A stretch of 64,000 nt of DNA from Chitinophagaceae bacterium (GTDB taxonomy: Bacteria; Bacteroidota; Bacteroidia; Chitinophagales; Chitinophagaceae), in assembly GCA_016710745.1 (NCBI GenBank), contig JADJVB010000005.1, forward strand, positions 248,001 to 312,000. Reading direction: 5' to 3'. Every line of letters starts with the position of its first letter. The stretch's first letter is position 1. Below the pieces are notes generated by a model. That model did not search any database. It was not told the origin of the DNA and saw nothing but the letters and a program-made list of their open reading frames with translations. Positions 35,418 to 48,000 of the stretch are shown here, one piece after another. The position numbers and the translations under genes are program-made.

Positions 35418-36134
35418 ATGCAGATTATTAAATACCTTCAATTACCTTTTTTTTTTGATGCAGGGCTTTTGCAGCAGGAAGTAGATGCTTTATCTGCCTT
35501 ATCCTGGCTGCCACATTACCAGGTAAAACATTATGAAGGCGAATGGACTGCCATTCCTTTACGCAGCATTGATGGGAAGACGGATGATATCATCATTTCT
35601 CCTGTACAAAACAGCCATTATAAGGATACTGTTTTTTTACAGAACAGTCCGTATTTAAAACAGGTTTTACAAACTTTCCCTTGCCAGCTTCAAGCTGTAC
35701 GTTTGCTAAAACTGAATGCAGGTAGCTGCATCAAGGAACACCGCGATGCCGAACTGAATTTTGAAAGCGGTGAAATACGTTTGCATATACCGGTATTAAC
35801 ACATGGGGAAGTAGATTTTTTTTTGGATAAGGAAAGATTGGATTTAAAAGAAGGCGAATGCTGGTATATGAATTTTAACCTGCCACATGCCATCAATAAT
35901 AAAAGTAATATTAACCGGGTACACCTGGTGATTGATGCTGTGGTAAATGACTGGGTAAAAAAGACATTTACCAGCCCCGGCATTGTTGTAAAAAAAGAGA
36001 CAGAAGACCTGTCAGGGGTTTATGATGAAGCAACAAAAAAACAAATGATACTGCATTTAAGAAAAATGAATACGGCAGCAGCTGATAAAATTGCAGATGA
36101 ACTTGAAATAAATTTATTAATGACCAATCAATAA
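35418..36134 (+). CDS. Aspartyl/asparaginyl beta-hydroxylase-family protein
   Basis: A 238-residue Fe(II)/2-oxoglutarate oxygenase of the AspH family. The metal ligands appear as CIKEHRDAELNF (His-x-Asp) and MNFNLPHAINN (second His), with RVHLVIDAVVNDW giving the 2OG-binding Arg. The family hydroxylates Asp or Asn residues in proteins, or free amino acids and peptides. It lies 30 bases after the Tat protein and 57 bases before the APS kinase. Confidence 0.9.
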   Translation: MQIIKYLQLPFFFDAGLLQQEVDALSALSWLPHYQVKHYEGEWTAIPLRSIDGKTDDIIISPVQNSHYKDTVFLQNSPYLKQVLQTFPCQLQAVRLLKLNAGSCIKEHRDAELNFESGEIRLHIPVLTHGEVDFFLDKERLDLKEGECWYMNFNLPHAINNKSNINRVHLVIDAVVNDWVKKTFTSPGIVVKKETEDLSGVYDEATKKQMILHLRKMNTAAADKIADELEINLLMTNQ

Positions 36135-36191
36135 AAAATTCTGAATATTTTTATCCATACAAACCTTTGCAACCCTTTAGCACCTTAATGC

Positions 36192-36890
36192 ATGTTTAAT
36201 AAATTAAAATTGTTTAAAGCAATTGCTTACCGGCTTTACAGTTCCATCATCACTTTTATAATTGCTTACCTGTTAACCAAAAACCTGCTGGCATCTATCT
36301 CCATCGGTGTTTTAGATTCGCTGGTGAAAATATTTTCCTATTATGCATTTGACGAAATATGGGCAAAGCTTACCGGTTTTAAAACCAAACCTTCGGTTAT
36401 TTTTTTAACAGGCCTTAGCGGCTCAGGCAAAACCACCATTGCCAAAGCACTGGTTGAAAAATATAAAATGAAAGGGGTAATACCGGTATTGCTTGATGGC
36501 GATGAGATACGGAAAGTTATTCACCAAACGGGCTTTGATGAAGAATCAAGAAAGAAACACAACTTAAATGTGGGTTACATGGCATCATTGCTGGAAAGCC
36601 AGGGCACTGTTGTGATTGTTTCGCTGATCTCTCCCTATATTGATATCAGAAATGAAATACGCAGTATGTGCAACAAATTTATTGAAGTGCATGTAAGCAC
36701 CGATATAAAAGTGTGTATAGAACGGGATCCCAAAGGATTGTATGCCAAAGCTATTGCAGGTGAAATAAAAGATTTTACCGGAATATCGGCCCCGTATTAT
36801 GCACCCGAAAACCCCGAGGTTTTACTTGACACAGCAATTGTAAGCATTGAAACATGTGCCGATAAAATATTTAAAGAAGCAAACAAATGA
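36192..36890 (+). CDS. cysC: Membrane-anchored adenylyl-sulfate kinase (DUF2061-APS kinase fusion)
   Basis: The N-terminal part (about residues 1-60) has two membrane segments of the DUF2061 kind (LYSSIITFIIAYLLTKNLLA). The C-terminal APS kinase has the P-loop FLTGLSGSGKTTIA, LDGDEIRK, and the FIEVHVSTDIKVCIERDPKG and DFTGISAPYYAPENPE motifs. It makes PAPS from APS. The next gene starts inside its stop (ATGA, 36887-36890). No ATP sulfurylase is nearby unless the next gene fills that role. Confidence 0.92.
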   Translation: MFNKLKLFKAIAYRLYSSIITFIIAYLLTKNLLASISIGVLDSLVKIFSYYAFDEIWAKLTGFKTKPSVIFLTGLSGSGKTTIAKALVEKYKMKGVIPVLLDGDEIRKVIHQTGFDEESRKKHNLNVGYMASLLESQGTVVIVSLISPYIDIRNEIRSMCNKFIEVHVSTDIKVCIERDPKGLYAKAIAGEIKDFTGISAPYYAPENPEVLLDTAIVSIETCADKIFKEANK

Positions 36891-37288
36891 GATACAATTT
36901 ATTTATAGGCCGGTATCAAAGTCCGCATAAAGGGCATATGCATATTTTTGATACTTTTTTAAAAGAAGGCAAGCCGGTATTGATCGCCATCAGGGATATT
37001 GAGCCCGATCCTGCTAACCCCCTCTCTGCATCTGAAGTACAATTACTTTGGGAAAAAGTATATGCAGGCAACCCGTTGGTGAAAGTGATTATCATACCGG
37101 ATATAGAATCGGTGAATTATGGCAGAGGTGTTGGCTATGCCATTAATGAGATTAATGTGCCCGGAACGGTTGCTGCAATCTCTGCCACAGAAATAAGGCG
37201 TCAGGTTATTGCCGGGGAAAATGGATGGAAGGAATTTGTGGATGCAAATATTCATGATTTGCTTACAGATTATTTGCAATCGAAATAA
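36887..37288 (+). CDS. HxGH nucleotidyltransferase, overlapping cysC
   Basis: A 133-residue protein of the cytidylyltransferase-like superfamily. It has FIGRYQSPHKGH (HxGH motif) at the start and ISATEIRRQV near the end. Sequence is closest in feel to NMN adenylyltransferases. The four-base overlap with the APS kinase and the sulfotransferase next door raise the idea that it makes APS, since ATP sulfurylases also use an HxGH motif, but this is inference. Confidence 0.8.
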   Translation: MRYNLFIGRYQSPHKGHMHIFDTFLKEGKPVLIAIRDIEPDPANPLSASEVQLLWEKVYAGNPLVKVIIIPDIESVNYGRGVGYAINEINVPGTVAAISATEIRRQVIAGENGWKEFVDANIHDLLTDYLQSK

Positions 37289-37306
37289 CCAATTTATGTC
37301 TTTACA

Positions 37307-38269
37307 ATGAGTAAACATTCTCCTGTTGATGGCTGGATTCCCGTTAAACTTAATACCGAAGACGGAACCAATTTGTGCCGCTGGCTTTATGTTGGTGATA
37401 AAAATTTTACCGAACCTTTTTTTGATGAGACCATTTCGGCCTGCCGTAGTTTACCTGAAAACGGGCATTTAAAAAGAAGCATGAGTAGTACAGATCTGTT
37501 GCCTGATTGGGCGAAAGAGATAGATAGTCTTGAACCAACTGCTTTTATTTTTCATATCTCCCGTTGCGGCTCTACTTTAATTTCTCAAATGCTGGGCATG
37601 CTGCCTTCCAATATTATTTTATCGGAAGTGCCTTTTTTTGATGACTTATTACGGCATGGAAAGATGCATAATTGTATGCCAGAAATATTGCCACAGCTGC
37701 AAGCTGCCATTAGATTATATGGCACAAAGCGCAATGAAAATCAGCAGCAACTTTTTATTAAAACAGACAGCTGGCATATTCATTTTTCTAAAGAGCTGCG
37801 TGCATTATATCCCAAGGTTCCATTTTTTTTATTGTACAGAAAGCCGGATGAAGTGATCCGATCCCAGCAAAAAAAAAGGGGGATGCAGGCCATACCCAAT
37901 TTACTGGAACCATCCATTTTTGGCTTTGACAGAGACCGTATATCAAGGATGCACCTTGATGAGTATATGGGCATAGTGATTGAAAGTTATTTGACCGCTT
38001 TCCTCGAAATTTTGCAAAAAGACAAATCAGCTTATGCGGTAAATTACCATGATGGGGCCATGGAAATTGCAGATACCATTGCAGCTGTTACCGGCCTGCA
38101 TATCGCTGAAGAAGAAAAACTGCTCATGCAACAAAGAGCCGGATTTCATGCCAAATTTCCCGAACAGGTATTCAGTGAAGAAATGCCTGATGAACCGGCC
38201 CCCGCATATTTAAAAAGATCATTTGAATTGTATGATAAAATTGAATCTGTAAGACTGGGCAGAAATTAA
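37307..38269 (+). CDS. Sulfotransferase-family protein
   Basis: A 320-residue protein with the PAPS-binding P-loop FHISRCGSTLISQML (about residue 85) and a second motif FLLYRKPDEVIRSQQ (about 175), as in bacterial sulfotransferases. It lies 18 bases after the nucleotidyltransferase and ends the rightward unit. With the APS kinase it gives a PAPS supply and use pair. The acceptor is unknown; the collar proteins or a secreted product are candidates. Confidence 0.82.
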   Translation: MSKHSPVDGWIPVKLNTEDGTNLCRWLYVGDKNFTEPFFDETISACRSLPENGHLKRSMSSTDLLPDWAKEIDSLEPTAFIFHISRCGSTLISQMLGMLPSNIILSEVPFFDDLLRHGKMHNCMPEILPQLQAAIRLYGTKRNENQQQLFIKTDSWHIHFSKELRALYPKVPFFLLYRKPDEVIRSQQKKRGMQAIPNLLEPSIFGFDRDRISRMHLDEYMGIVIESYLTAFLEILQKDKSAYAVNYHDGAMEIADTIAAVTGLHIAEEEKLLMQQRAGFHAKFPEQVFSEEMPDEPAPAYLKRSFELYDKIESVRLGRN

Positions 38270-38340
38270 CCTGCTATTGTTTATGATATGCCGGTATTTT
38301 TAATCTAAATCCTGCCAGAAGTCTTTCTTATTTTTATACT

Positions 38341-38814
38341 ATGAAATTTCAATTATGGGCTATTGGTAAAAATCATGAACCTTACGTAAAGGAAGGTGTT
38401 GAATTATTTACCAAACGTATCTCCAATTATTATCCGGCAGAATGGCATATCATCCCCATGCCAAAAAATGCAGCCAGCCTCAGTGACACTGATGTAAAGA
38501 AAAAAGAAGGCGAGATCATTATCACTCAATTGCAAAAAGACGACTACCTGGTCTTACTCGAAGAAACCGGTAAAATGCTCAGCAGCGAAGGGCTGGCCGG
38601 ATTCATACAGCAACGCGCAAACGAAAGTACCAAAACGATTGTGTTTTTGATAGGCGGCGCTTATGGCGTAAGCGATGCGGTGAAAAAACGGGCCAATTTT
38701 ACCTGGAGTTTATCCAAACTGGTGTTCCCCCATCAGCTGGTACGTTTGATCTTGGCCGAACAGGTGTATCGGGCCTGCAGCATCAACCGGAATGAAAAAT
38801 ACCATCACAGTTAA
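38341..38814 (+). CDS. rlmH: 23S rRNA (pseudouridine-1915-N3)-methyltransferase RlmH
   Basis: A 157-residue SPOUT methyltransferase of normal length. The knot motif FLIGGAYGVSDAVKKRA and the C-terminal KLVFPHQLVRLILAEQVYRA are typical. It methylates pseudouridine 1915 of helix 69 of 23S rRNA. It stands alone between the sulfation genes and a repeat region. Confidence 0.97.
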   Translation: MKFQLWAIGKNHEPYVKEGVELFTKRISNYYPAEWHIIPMPKNAASLSDTDVKKKEGEIIITQLQKDDYLVLLEETGKMLSSEGLAGFIQQRANESTKTIVFLIGGAYGVSDAVKKRANFTWSLSKLVFPHQLVRLILAEQVYRACSINRNEKYHHS

Positions 38815-38854
38815 AATTGATTAAGAACGAAACGGCTTTGCCATTTTTTGTTGG

Positions 38855-38978
38855 CCACGAATTACACGAATGGGCACGAAAAAAAACTCGAATGAACTTT
38901 CGTGTAATTCGTGTAATTGGTTTAACCCATGTAATCCGTGCAATCCGAGCAATCCGTGCAATCCCCTAAATCCGTGAT
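38855..38978. repeat. Degenerate repeat with CACGAATTACACGAA/TTCGTGTAATTCGTG arms
   Basis: Inverted arms (38855-38880 and 38899-38920) are followed by several copies of AATCCGTG-like octamers. Such text is common between genes in Bacteroidota. No gene is seen here. Confidence 0.6.
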
Positions 38979-38979
38979 C

Positions 38980-39011
38980 AAAAAAGCCCCCCCAAATTAA
39001 TGGAGAGGCTT
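38980..39011 (-). terminator. Probable terminator of the 3333-residue gene
   Basis: On the minus strand AGCC...CC and GG...GGCT form a stem followed by a T run, about 20 bases after the stop at 39031. Confidence 0.5.
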
Positions 39012-39030
39012 ATAGTGTACGGATCGGAAT

Positions 39031-42000
39031 TTATTGTTTCATCAGTTTCTCTACAATGGTGGCATCGTCGGTTACAATGTGCAGCATATACGGTGCGGCG
39101 GGCAACCTGTCCAGATCGTTGATGGTAAACCAGTTGAAGCCTTTTAAGCCGGCTACTGATTTTTTGAAAACGATACGGCCATTGATATCAATGAACCTGA
39201 AATCAACCGGTGTGTTATGCGTAAGCGTTAGATACACGTCGATCTTACCGGTGAACGGATTAGGTGCCACTTTGGTAACCAATTGTACATTGTTATCAAT
39301 GCGTATGATCACGATCTGGCTGTATTCAAATTTACCGTCAATGTCCACGATCTTCAGGCGGTAATAGTTCACGCCTTTGTATGGATTCAGGTCAACCTGG
39401 TCGTAGTTGGTAACATTGGTAGATGTTCCTTTTGCAGCCACGGTGGCTATGGTGCTGAAATTAAGTCCATCGGCACTGCGCTGTACTTCAAAATGTTTGG
39501 TATCCAGTTCGCTGGCGGTTACCCAGTTCAGGTCTACTTTCAGTCCGTTTAACCGGCCGCTGAAACTGATCAGTTTAACCGGTACCGTACGGGCCCAGTT
39601 TACCACAATTTGTGCCGGTGTGGGATCGAATAATCCCGCTGCATCTCTTGAAGCATACCTGAATATGGCCTGGTGCGTATCATCATCCGGATCAATTTTC
39701 AACAAGGCCGCATTAAATGAGGTGATTACCTGGTTCAACGAAACTGCAAGACCATTATAATATAGTACGGCCCCAAACGGCAGTTGTGTAATCTTATAGG
39801 TTTTGCCTGCTCCCAAAATGCCATCTTCGGGATCCGAGCCGGTTAAACCTCCGGTAACATCATACTGAATATTGGGATCATTTCTGGGATAGTTGATCGT
39901 TCGGTCGTCCGAATCAGGCAATCTTTCTACACCAAAATTAACATTGGTAACATTCAGCCAGGATGTTCGTACCGCAATATCGCAGGTTGCTGCGCCGGCC
40001 TTATTTCCTGAACCGGCTGCATTGTTGGTACCGTATGCGTCACCGGTAGTTACCCAGTTGCCCGATACCAGCGACATGCCGGCATCAGCCGGAGGCGGAT
40101 CGCCCAGGTTGACGCTGAGGGTACTTAAACGAAGTGTATAATTGGTGAACATATCGGCATCCGTGAAAGTATAGGTGCCCGTTCCCGCATTCACCGTTAT
40201 TCTTCTTACCACGGTATTGGTCGAGTCTACCAGGTATGCATACACCGTTGCGCCGCCGATATTGCCTATAGCTGTGCCATTTACCAGGTTATCGGTAAGA
40301 CCGTTAGCATCATTAAACAAAGTACCGCTGATCGAGATCTTATTTTTGGCTATACAATAATAAAACGGACCAAAGCAGGTTTGTGCGCTAACTGCGGTAA
40401 GTGTATTCTGTAATATAGTTGTGGTATGATGATAAGGTGGAACCGATGCGGGGTCGAGCCGGGTGATATAACAAATCGGGTACCGGATAAACTGCACTTT
40501 TACATTATCGATATACACGGTATCCTGGTCATCCACATTATTATTGGTTAAAAAACGGATACGGGTATTTGCCGATGCATAGGCCGTTATATCCTGGTTA
40601 TAAATATTCACATAGCCGGCGTCGGCGGTTCCATCTCCGGCAATAGTAAACACGGTACCAAAAGTGGTTCCGTTGGATGAGGCCTGCACAATCACATCTT
40701 CACCGGCGGTTAAGGTAGCGCTCTTTCTCCGGTAAGAAAAACTCAGGAAGGCATAGGATGCCCCCGAGAGGTTTACCGACCGGGTGGCCGATACATTATT
40801 ATCTTTTAGCCGCAGGGCATTGGTGAATGCACCGTCTTTATATACCTCAGCATCGGTATTTGCCTGGTTTTGCGAGGTATTGCAGAAACCGGTTGAATTG
40901 TCGCCGATATCGGTCCAGTCGGTTAACCAGGCCGCATTACCATCGCTGCCGTTGGCACAGGTACGGTTACCCGAAGCATCATCAAAATCATCCAGTACGA
41001 ATTTCTCGGGATAGCTGATGAACTGGTATGAGCCGGAGGAATCGGTGATCACGGAATCTTTCAGCTCATTGGCATCAATCACCTGGTTGCAGTTTCCGTC
41101 AACATATAAATATACTTTGGCACCCGGTACACCCGTACCGCCGTCATTATAGATGCCATCATCATTCTTATCCAGGAAAACCTGTCCCGCTACTACGTTT
41201 TGCGTATAAGGCGCCGGGCAAATGGCGATATCAACATAAACTGTTGCTTTATCACATACAATTGGCGTAGGTGTAGAGCATACATTATACTCAAAAGTAT
41301 CTTTGCCGGTAAAGCCGGGGTTTGGTAAATAAATTACGGTACCATTGGGGTTAACAGTAACTGTTCCGTTTTTCGGCTGCAATAATCCGATGGTGGATAC
41401 CGAACCGGGATCTACCACGGCCAGGAATCCAAAATCATTCAGCAATATCGGCAGGGTAACCGGCTGGTTAACCATGGTACGCCCATAATCATCATTGGCA
41501 AAAATGAGTTTTTGCTTACAGAAAGGCTGAATAGTAGAGCCCACGTCCCAGCTTGGGTTTGCCGTTACTGCAGTTGATGGGTCTTCACCATATACGGCTG
41601 CCAGTTTGGTACCATCGCAGGTGTACACTGCCAGTCCGCTCTGGTCATTGTCAGTGGGGTCGATGACCCGTTTGTGATTAAGCGCATTAAGCGTATATGA
41701 CACATCATAACGCATGCCACAAGGACTTAACAAACCTTGTGTTCCACTAATATTGCCATCGTATTTAACATAGATTGTGGTATTATTGATGGGCGTAACC
41801 CAAACCGGGTTATCGTTTCTTGAACCATCAATAGAACCCGGCGCCCAGGCCACAGTGGCAAAATCGGTCAGCCTGTTTTGTGAGATCAGGTTAAACGACC
41901 AGTCATACTCAGTTCCGCCGTTACCGCCGCCACCCGGCGTGTAGGAATCGCAGATCTGTATGGCCGTAAATGATTCCCCGGTTGGATTTACAAATTTATA

Positions 42001-45000
42001 ACCGGCAGTTTGAGAGTAGGCCAATGGAAAACGAACCACCGATTTAGCAGGGATGGTAATCGATCCGCTGGAAGGCACTCCTGATGTCCAGTTGATGGTA
42101 AGCGGCCTGTTTTGTAAACTGTTATACAGCATCACCGCCGCAGTATCACGTGGTGTTGTAGTTGTGCGGCCGGTGGTAGGCACAGGCGAATAATAGGTAT
42201 TGGAATACCAGGTTGCCGGGAAAATAGGCACATCACGTGATGAATAACCGTCTACACCGCCAAAATGAAGTTCTACGCCAATGTTTCCTGAAGAAGCTAT
42301 GGAAGCACCCGATAAAACCGCGCCATCAACAAAATAGGTTTCACCTTCATTTATCGTGGCCGTTGTTTCCAATGTTCCATTATTATCCTTATCTATTTCC
42401 ACTACCGTATTATTCTGAGCTGCCCTGATAAATAATGCCGTGTATTGAAAATCACGGCTCGGGTAATTCTGTCCAACAGGTATGGTATAGAATGTGCCGT
42501 AATCCTTCACGGGAGACACATTCGTCTTCATACACTGTACCTGCATGATCGAGGGTTCGCCACAAACCTGTGTTACGGCAATCTGGCCGCTGGCCGTAAT
42601 TTTGTCGGCGCCATCATAGAATATATTGGCCGCCACCCTTGGATTGGTTGGCATCGTGTTATCTAACACGATACTTCCACCGGCGGGTATGATATCATTG
42701 GCATACCCGGGCGCTATTCCATTGTAAGGGTTACCATCGCCCCATACCTGGGTTGTGCTTTGCAATGGATCAAGGGGATTAATTTCATAACCATCTTCCC
42801 AATGATCCCAAACAATGGTCATACCGGGGTAAGGCATTTTCATACTGATCACCGTTCTTATATTATTGCTTGGTAAGGCAACATTGGCCGAATTGGCGAG
42901 CGCAATACGGGCTTTATCCTCGCCAAACGGCAAGTAATAGGTATGTGTTTTGGTTGCTTCGGAACAAGGGTCCACAATCAGCGGGTTAACCGTAAAGAAT
43001 ACATAGGCCGTGGCACAGGCATTGGTGCTGTCGCAGATCTGGTACACCAGGGTATCCCTGCCGGCAAAGGACCCGTTAGGCAGGTAAATTACTTTCCCGT
43101 TTGATATAAACCCGGTTCCGTTGTTCGGCTGGGTGTTTATGGACAAGGTGGAAGGTTTCATGTTGTTATTCGGATCATAATCATTGGCCAGTACATCAAC
43201 CACAAATGGCGCACCACCCGCCCCTGTAGCGGAATCGTTTAATGCTACCGGCGGACAAACGGCACACACATCAAAAGCCAAAATATCCGAATTCTTGATC
43301 AGGTTTTCATATCCTTCCTTTGCGGTTCCCAACAAATAATACATACCTGTTGAACCCGACGTTGCCCAGGGATATTCATAGGTACGGGTACAGGTAGATG
43401 AGTCTATACAGTTAACCGGAACCGTTGTACCCGGCGGGTTAATTTTAATATCCATGCCGGTAATATCCTGATACCCGAATGGTGTTGTTATTTTTGCCCG
43501 GGCATAATAGGTAGTATTCACCAGGCCACTGATTCTTTTGGTACCCCCGGGATATGGCGCATCAAACACGTCGAAACTTTCAAAATCAATAAAGGTTGAA
43601 ACCGGTAACAGACTGATCCGGGAAGGTTTTGTATTGCTGTGGTATTCTATCTGGAACTGAACACCGGCCTGTGCAGAAGTGATCGCCAGCGCAAGAGCCT
43701 GACCGTTTGGCACAGTTACATCAGCCCCCAGGGTTCCGGTCCAGCTTAATATTTTTGAACCACTGTTGTACACCGGGTTGCTTAGGGTTATTATGTTGGT
43801 ACTGCCGTATTTCAGTTGGGCGGTGATGGCCGGGTTAACGGGCATGGTACCGCTGGTTACCTTTACATGCAACAGCATCTGTATGGTTTGCGCCTTGATG
43901 GTAAGATCACTGCACAGGATTGGATTTTGGGTATAGGTAATGGTATTGACGCTCGCAGCCGGTTTAATGGGTACGGCACCCAGGGCCCAATCGGCCGAGC
44001 CTGCATTGTTTGTCCAGCTCATGGTGGTACTGGCCAAACCGTTCTTTGTACTTCCGGCGCCATATATTTCCTGACCTGTATTCACGTTCCACCTTTCTGT
44101 TTGACCGGAACCTACCGATATGGTTGAGGTTCTTACAGATACCACGTCATAGATCAGCTCACCGGTTGCTGAATTCACATTAACCGTTGGCGTTGTGGTT
44201 TTAGCCTGGTCGGAGACAAATGTGCCCAACGGATTTGATTGATTAACCCCTGTGTAAGTCGTTACATTTACTACTGCACCTTTATCGGGATCGGAACTGA
44301 AGTTAACCACTACATTGGCTGTACCCGAAGGCGGGTTTACCATTTGGTACAGGGATATGCGGGCATTGCCGTTTAAATTGTTATCGCCTACCAGGGTTAA
44401 CGGCGAACCTCCATAGGTAACCGATAAAACTGTTCTGTTCTTTTGTGATATACCCACCAGCATGAACCGGTTAGCCCCGGTACCGGTGGTATGCGACCTG
44501 GTGACCGGTGTTGTTATTCCGGATGTGGTGCTGGAAGCATCTATCGCGATGCCGGCAGCAGCAGATGAAATAGGATAAGAAACCTCGGTGGTGGTTATGT
44601 TGGTGGCCACCGGATCGATACGGTCTAAGTACTGGCCCGGGCCTGATAAATACAATGGTGTTTGTACCACCGATGGATTAATATTTACAATATGCGATTG
44701 GGTGGACGGGCCATTACAACCATTGGCACTGGCAGTAATAGATGACAGGCCAAACCAGCCCGCAATCCAGGTAACCGAACCGGTTGCCGTATTGATCGTA
44801 TTACCAGCCGCTATACTGGCCGCATCTAAACTATAGCTGATGCCCGTATTATTGGTGGCTGTTGCGCTGTAGGTGATGGTTCCGGCACCCTGTGTGCGCA
44901 CCGATTGTAAACCCAAACTGAATACAGGCGTACCCACTGTTGGGGTGATGGTTACCACGTGACTGGCCGTATTAGGGCCATTACAACCCGCTGCCGTAGC

Positions 45001-48000
45001 CGTTATGGTTGAGGTTCCGTTCCAGGCTGCCGCAAAGCTTACTGCTCCTGTTGTGGCGTTTATTGAATTACCGGCCGAGGTACTGGTACCATCCAGCGTA
45101 TAGGTAATACCGGTAGCATTGGTTGCGGTTGCGGTGTAAGTAACCGAATTGGCGCCCTGGCATCGTGTGGACGTTGCACCAAGTGTAAATACCGGTGTAC
45201 CCACCGTTGGCGTTACCGTTACCGTATGTACTGCTGTCGACGGACCGTTGCAACCGGTTGCTGAAGCTGTAATGATCGTTGTACCGCTCCAGCCGGCTAC
45301 GTATACCACCACTCCGGTGATGGCATTGATGGTGCAGCCACCTGTAGTGCTCCCCGCATCGAGTGAATAAGTTATGGATGTTGAATTGGCAGCCGTTGCG
45401 GTATACGTTACAAAAGCGCCGCCCTGACAACGTACCGAGGTGGCACCTAAAGTAAATACCGGGGTACTTACCGTTGGGGTAATGGTAACCGTATGATTGG
45501 CTGTTTTAGGACCATTACAACCTGTTGCAGTTGCGGTGATGATGGAAGTTCCCGTCCAGCCGGTCCAATAGGTTACCGCACCGGTGGTGGCATTGATGCT
45601 GTTGCCGGCAGCAATACTGGACGCATCTAAACTGTAAGTTATTCCCGTATTGTTGGTGGCATTGGCTGTATAAGTTACGGTATTGGCTCCCTGGCAACGC
45701 GTGGATGTGGCACCCAGTACAAATACAGGCGTGCCCACCGTTGGGGTAATCGTTACCGTATGGGTTGCTGTTTTTGGACCGTTACAACCGGCCGCACTGG
45801 CTGTTATGATGGTTGTGCCGCTCCATCCGGCGGCATAGGTTACCAGGCCTGTAGAGGCATTGATCAGATTACCGCCCGAAGCACTTGCCGCATTTTGCGT
45901 ATAGGTAATACCGGTTGTAGTTGAGGCTGTTGCGTCATATAAAACAGTTCCTGTTCCCTGGCATCGTACCGAGGTAGCACCGGCATTAAAAACCGGCGTT
46001 CCTACCGTGGGCGTAATGGTTATGGTGTGCATGGCGGTTGATGGACCATTACAACCTGCTGCTGTTACCGTTATGGTTGAGGTACCCGACCAGCTGGCTG
46101 CATAAGTTAAGGCACCTGTTGAGGTATTAAATGAGTTACCGGGAAAAGCCAACGTGGTTCCATCTAAACTATAGGTTCTGCTGGTACTGTTGGATGCAGT
46201 GGCAGTATACGTTACCGTACCGGCGCCCTGGCATCTCGTTGAGGTTGCCCCGAGCGTAAATACCGGCGTACCCACCGTAGGCGTAACCGTCACGGTATGA
46301 TTTGATGTTTTAGGTCCGCCGCAACCTGTTGCACTGGCGGTTATAGTGGTTGTTCCGCTCCAGGTGGCTACATAGGTAACTTCGCCTGTTGCAGCATTTA
46401 TTGTATTGCCGCCACTTAAACTGGCTGCATCTAAACTATAGGTTAGGCTGCTTGAATTGTTGGCAGTGGCATCATACGTTATGTTTCCGACTCCCTGGCA
46501 CCGGGTAGATGTTGAGCCTAATGTGAATACAGGATTACCAACGCCGCCGATGATGGTAACCGTATGCGTGGCCGTTTTTGGACCGCTACAACCCGTTGCC
46601 GTGGCCGTAATGGTAGAAGTTCCAAACCATAACCACCAATACGTTACCGCCCCGGTACTTGCATTTATGGTATTGCCATAAGCCAAACTGGTGGCATCTA
46701 AACTATAGGTAATGCCGGTATTGTTTGCTGCGGTGGCAGTGTACGTTAATGTGGCTGCTCCCCAGCAACGGGTAGAAGAAGAACCCAGCCCAAAAACAGG
46801 TGTTTGTACATTGTCATTGGTAGTAACCACATGGGTGGCCGTTTTTGGGCCGTTACAACCGGTTGCGGTAGCTGTGATCGTTGTTGAGCCAAGCCAGGCT
46901 GCGTCAAAAGTTACGGCACCGGTTGCCGGATTTATAGAATTACCGCCTGTTGAACTGGCACCATCTAAAGTATAGGTTATTCCCGTATTGTTTGTTGCTG
47001 TTGCCGAATAAGTTGTTGTGCCGGCTCCTATACAACGAGATGAGGTGGCACCCCCTGTAAATACCGGAGTACCCACTGTAGGTGTTATGGTAACGGTATG
47101 TGTAGATGTTGTTGGGCCGCCGCATCCGGTTGCTGTTGCTGTAATGATCGTTGAACCCGCCCATCCGGCTACATACGTTACATCGCCGGTTGTTGCGTTT
47201 ATTGTATTTCCACCGGTAGTTGCCGCTGCATTTAAACTATAGGTAATGGCTGTTGTATTTGTTGCGGTAGCACCATAATTCACGACGCCTGCTCCCTGGC
47301 AACGGGTTGACGTTGATCCGGCGGAAAATACCGGTGATCCGATGGTGGGTGTTATGGTTACCGTATGGGTTGATGAAACGGGGCCGTTACAACCGTTGGC
47401 AGTGGCAGTAATGATTGTGGTAGGACCACTCCAATAACCATAATAAGTTACCGTACCGGTATTGGGATCTATATTCAACGGCGCGGCAGCACTTGCCGGA
47501 TCTAAACTATAGGTTATGCTGGTTGCATTAGTGGCAGTGGCGGTGTAAGTAACAGATCCCCCTCCTTTACACCTCGTTGAGGTTGACCCCATTACAAAAA
47601 CGGGAGTTCCTACCGCCGGGGTTATGGTAACCGAATGGGTTGCCGATCTTGGACCGTTACAACCGGCAGCAGTTGCTGTAATAATCGTAGAACCTGTCCA
47701 GCCGGCAACATAAGTCACCTCACCGGTAGATGCATTAATGGAATTACCTCCGGTAACGGCTGCTGCATTTAAACTATAGCTTATAGAAGTTGAAAAAGCG
47801 GCATTGGCGGTATAAGTTACCGATCCCGCTCCGAGGCATCGGGTTGAGGTACTTCCCATCACAAAAACCGGATCCTGCACATTATCGTTTGTTGTTGCGG
47901 AATGTGTAGCAGAAACCGGTCCGCTACAACCTGCCGCAGTAGCTGTTATGACGCTTGTTCCAACCCAGCCGCCATTGTAATTAACCGCACCGGTTGATGC

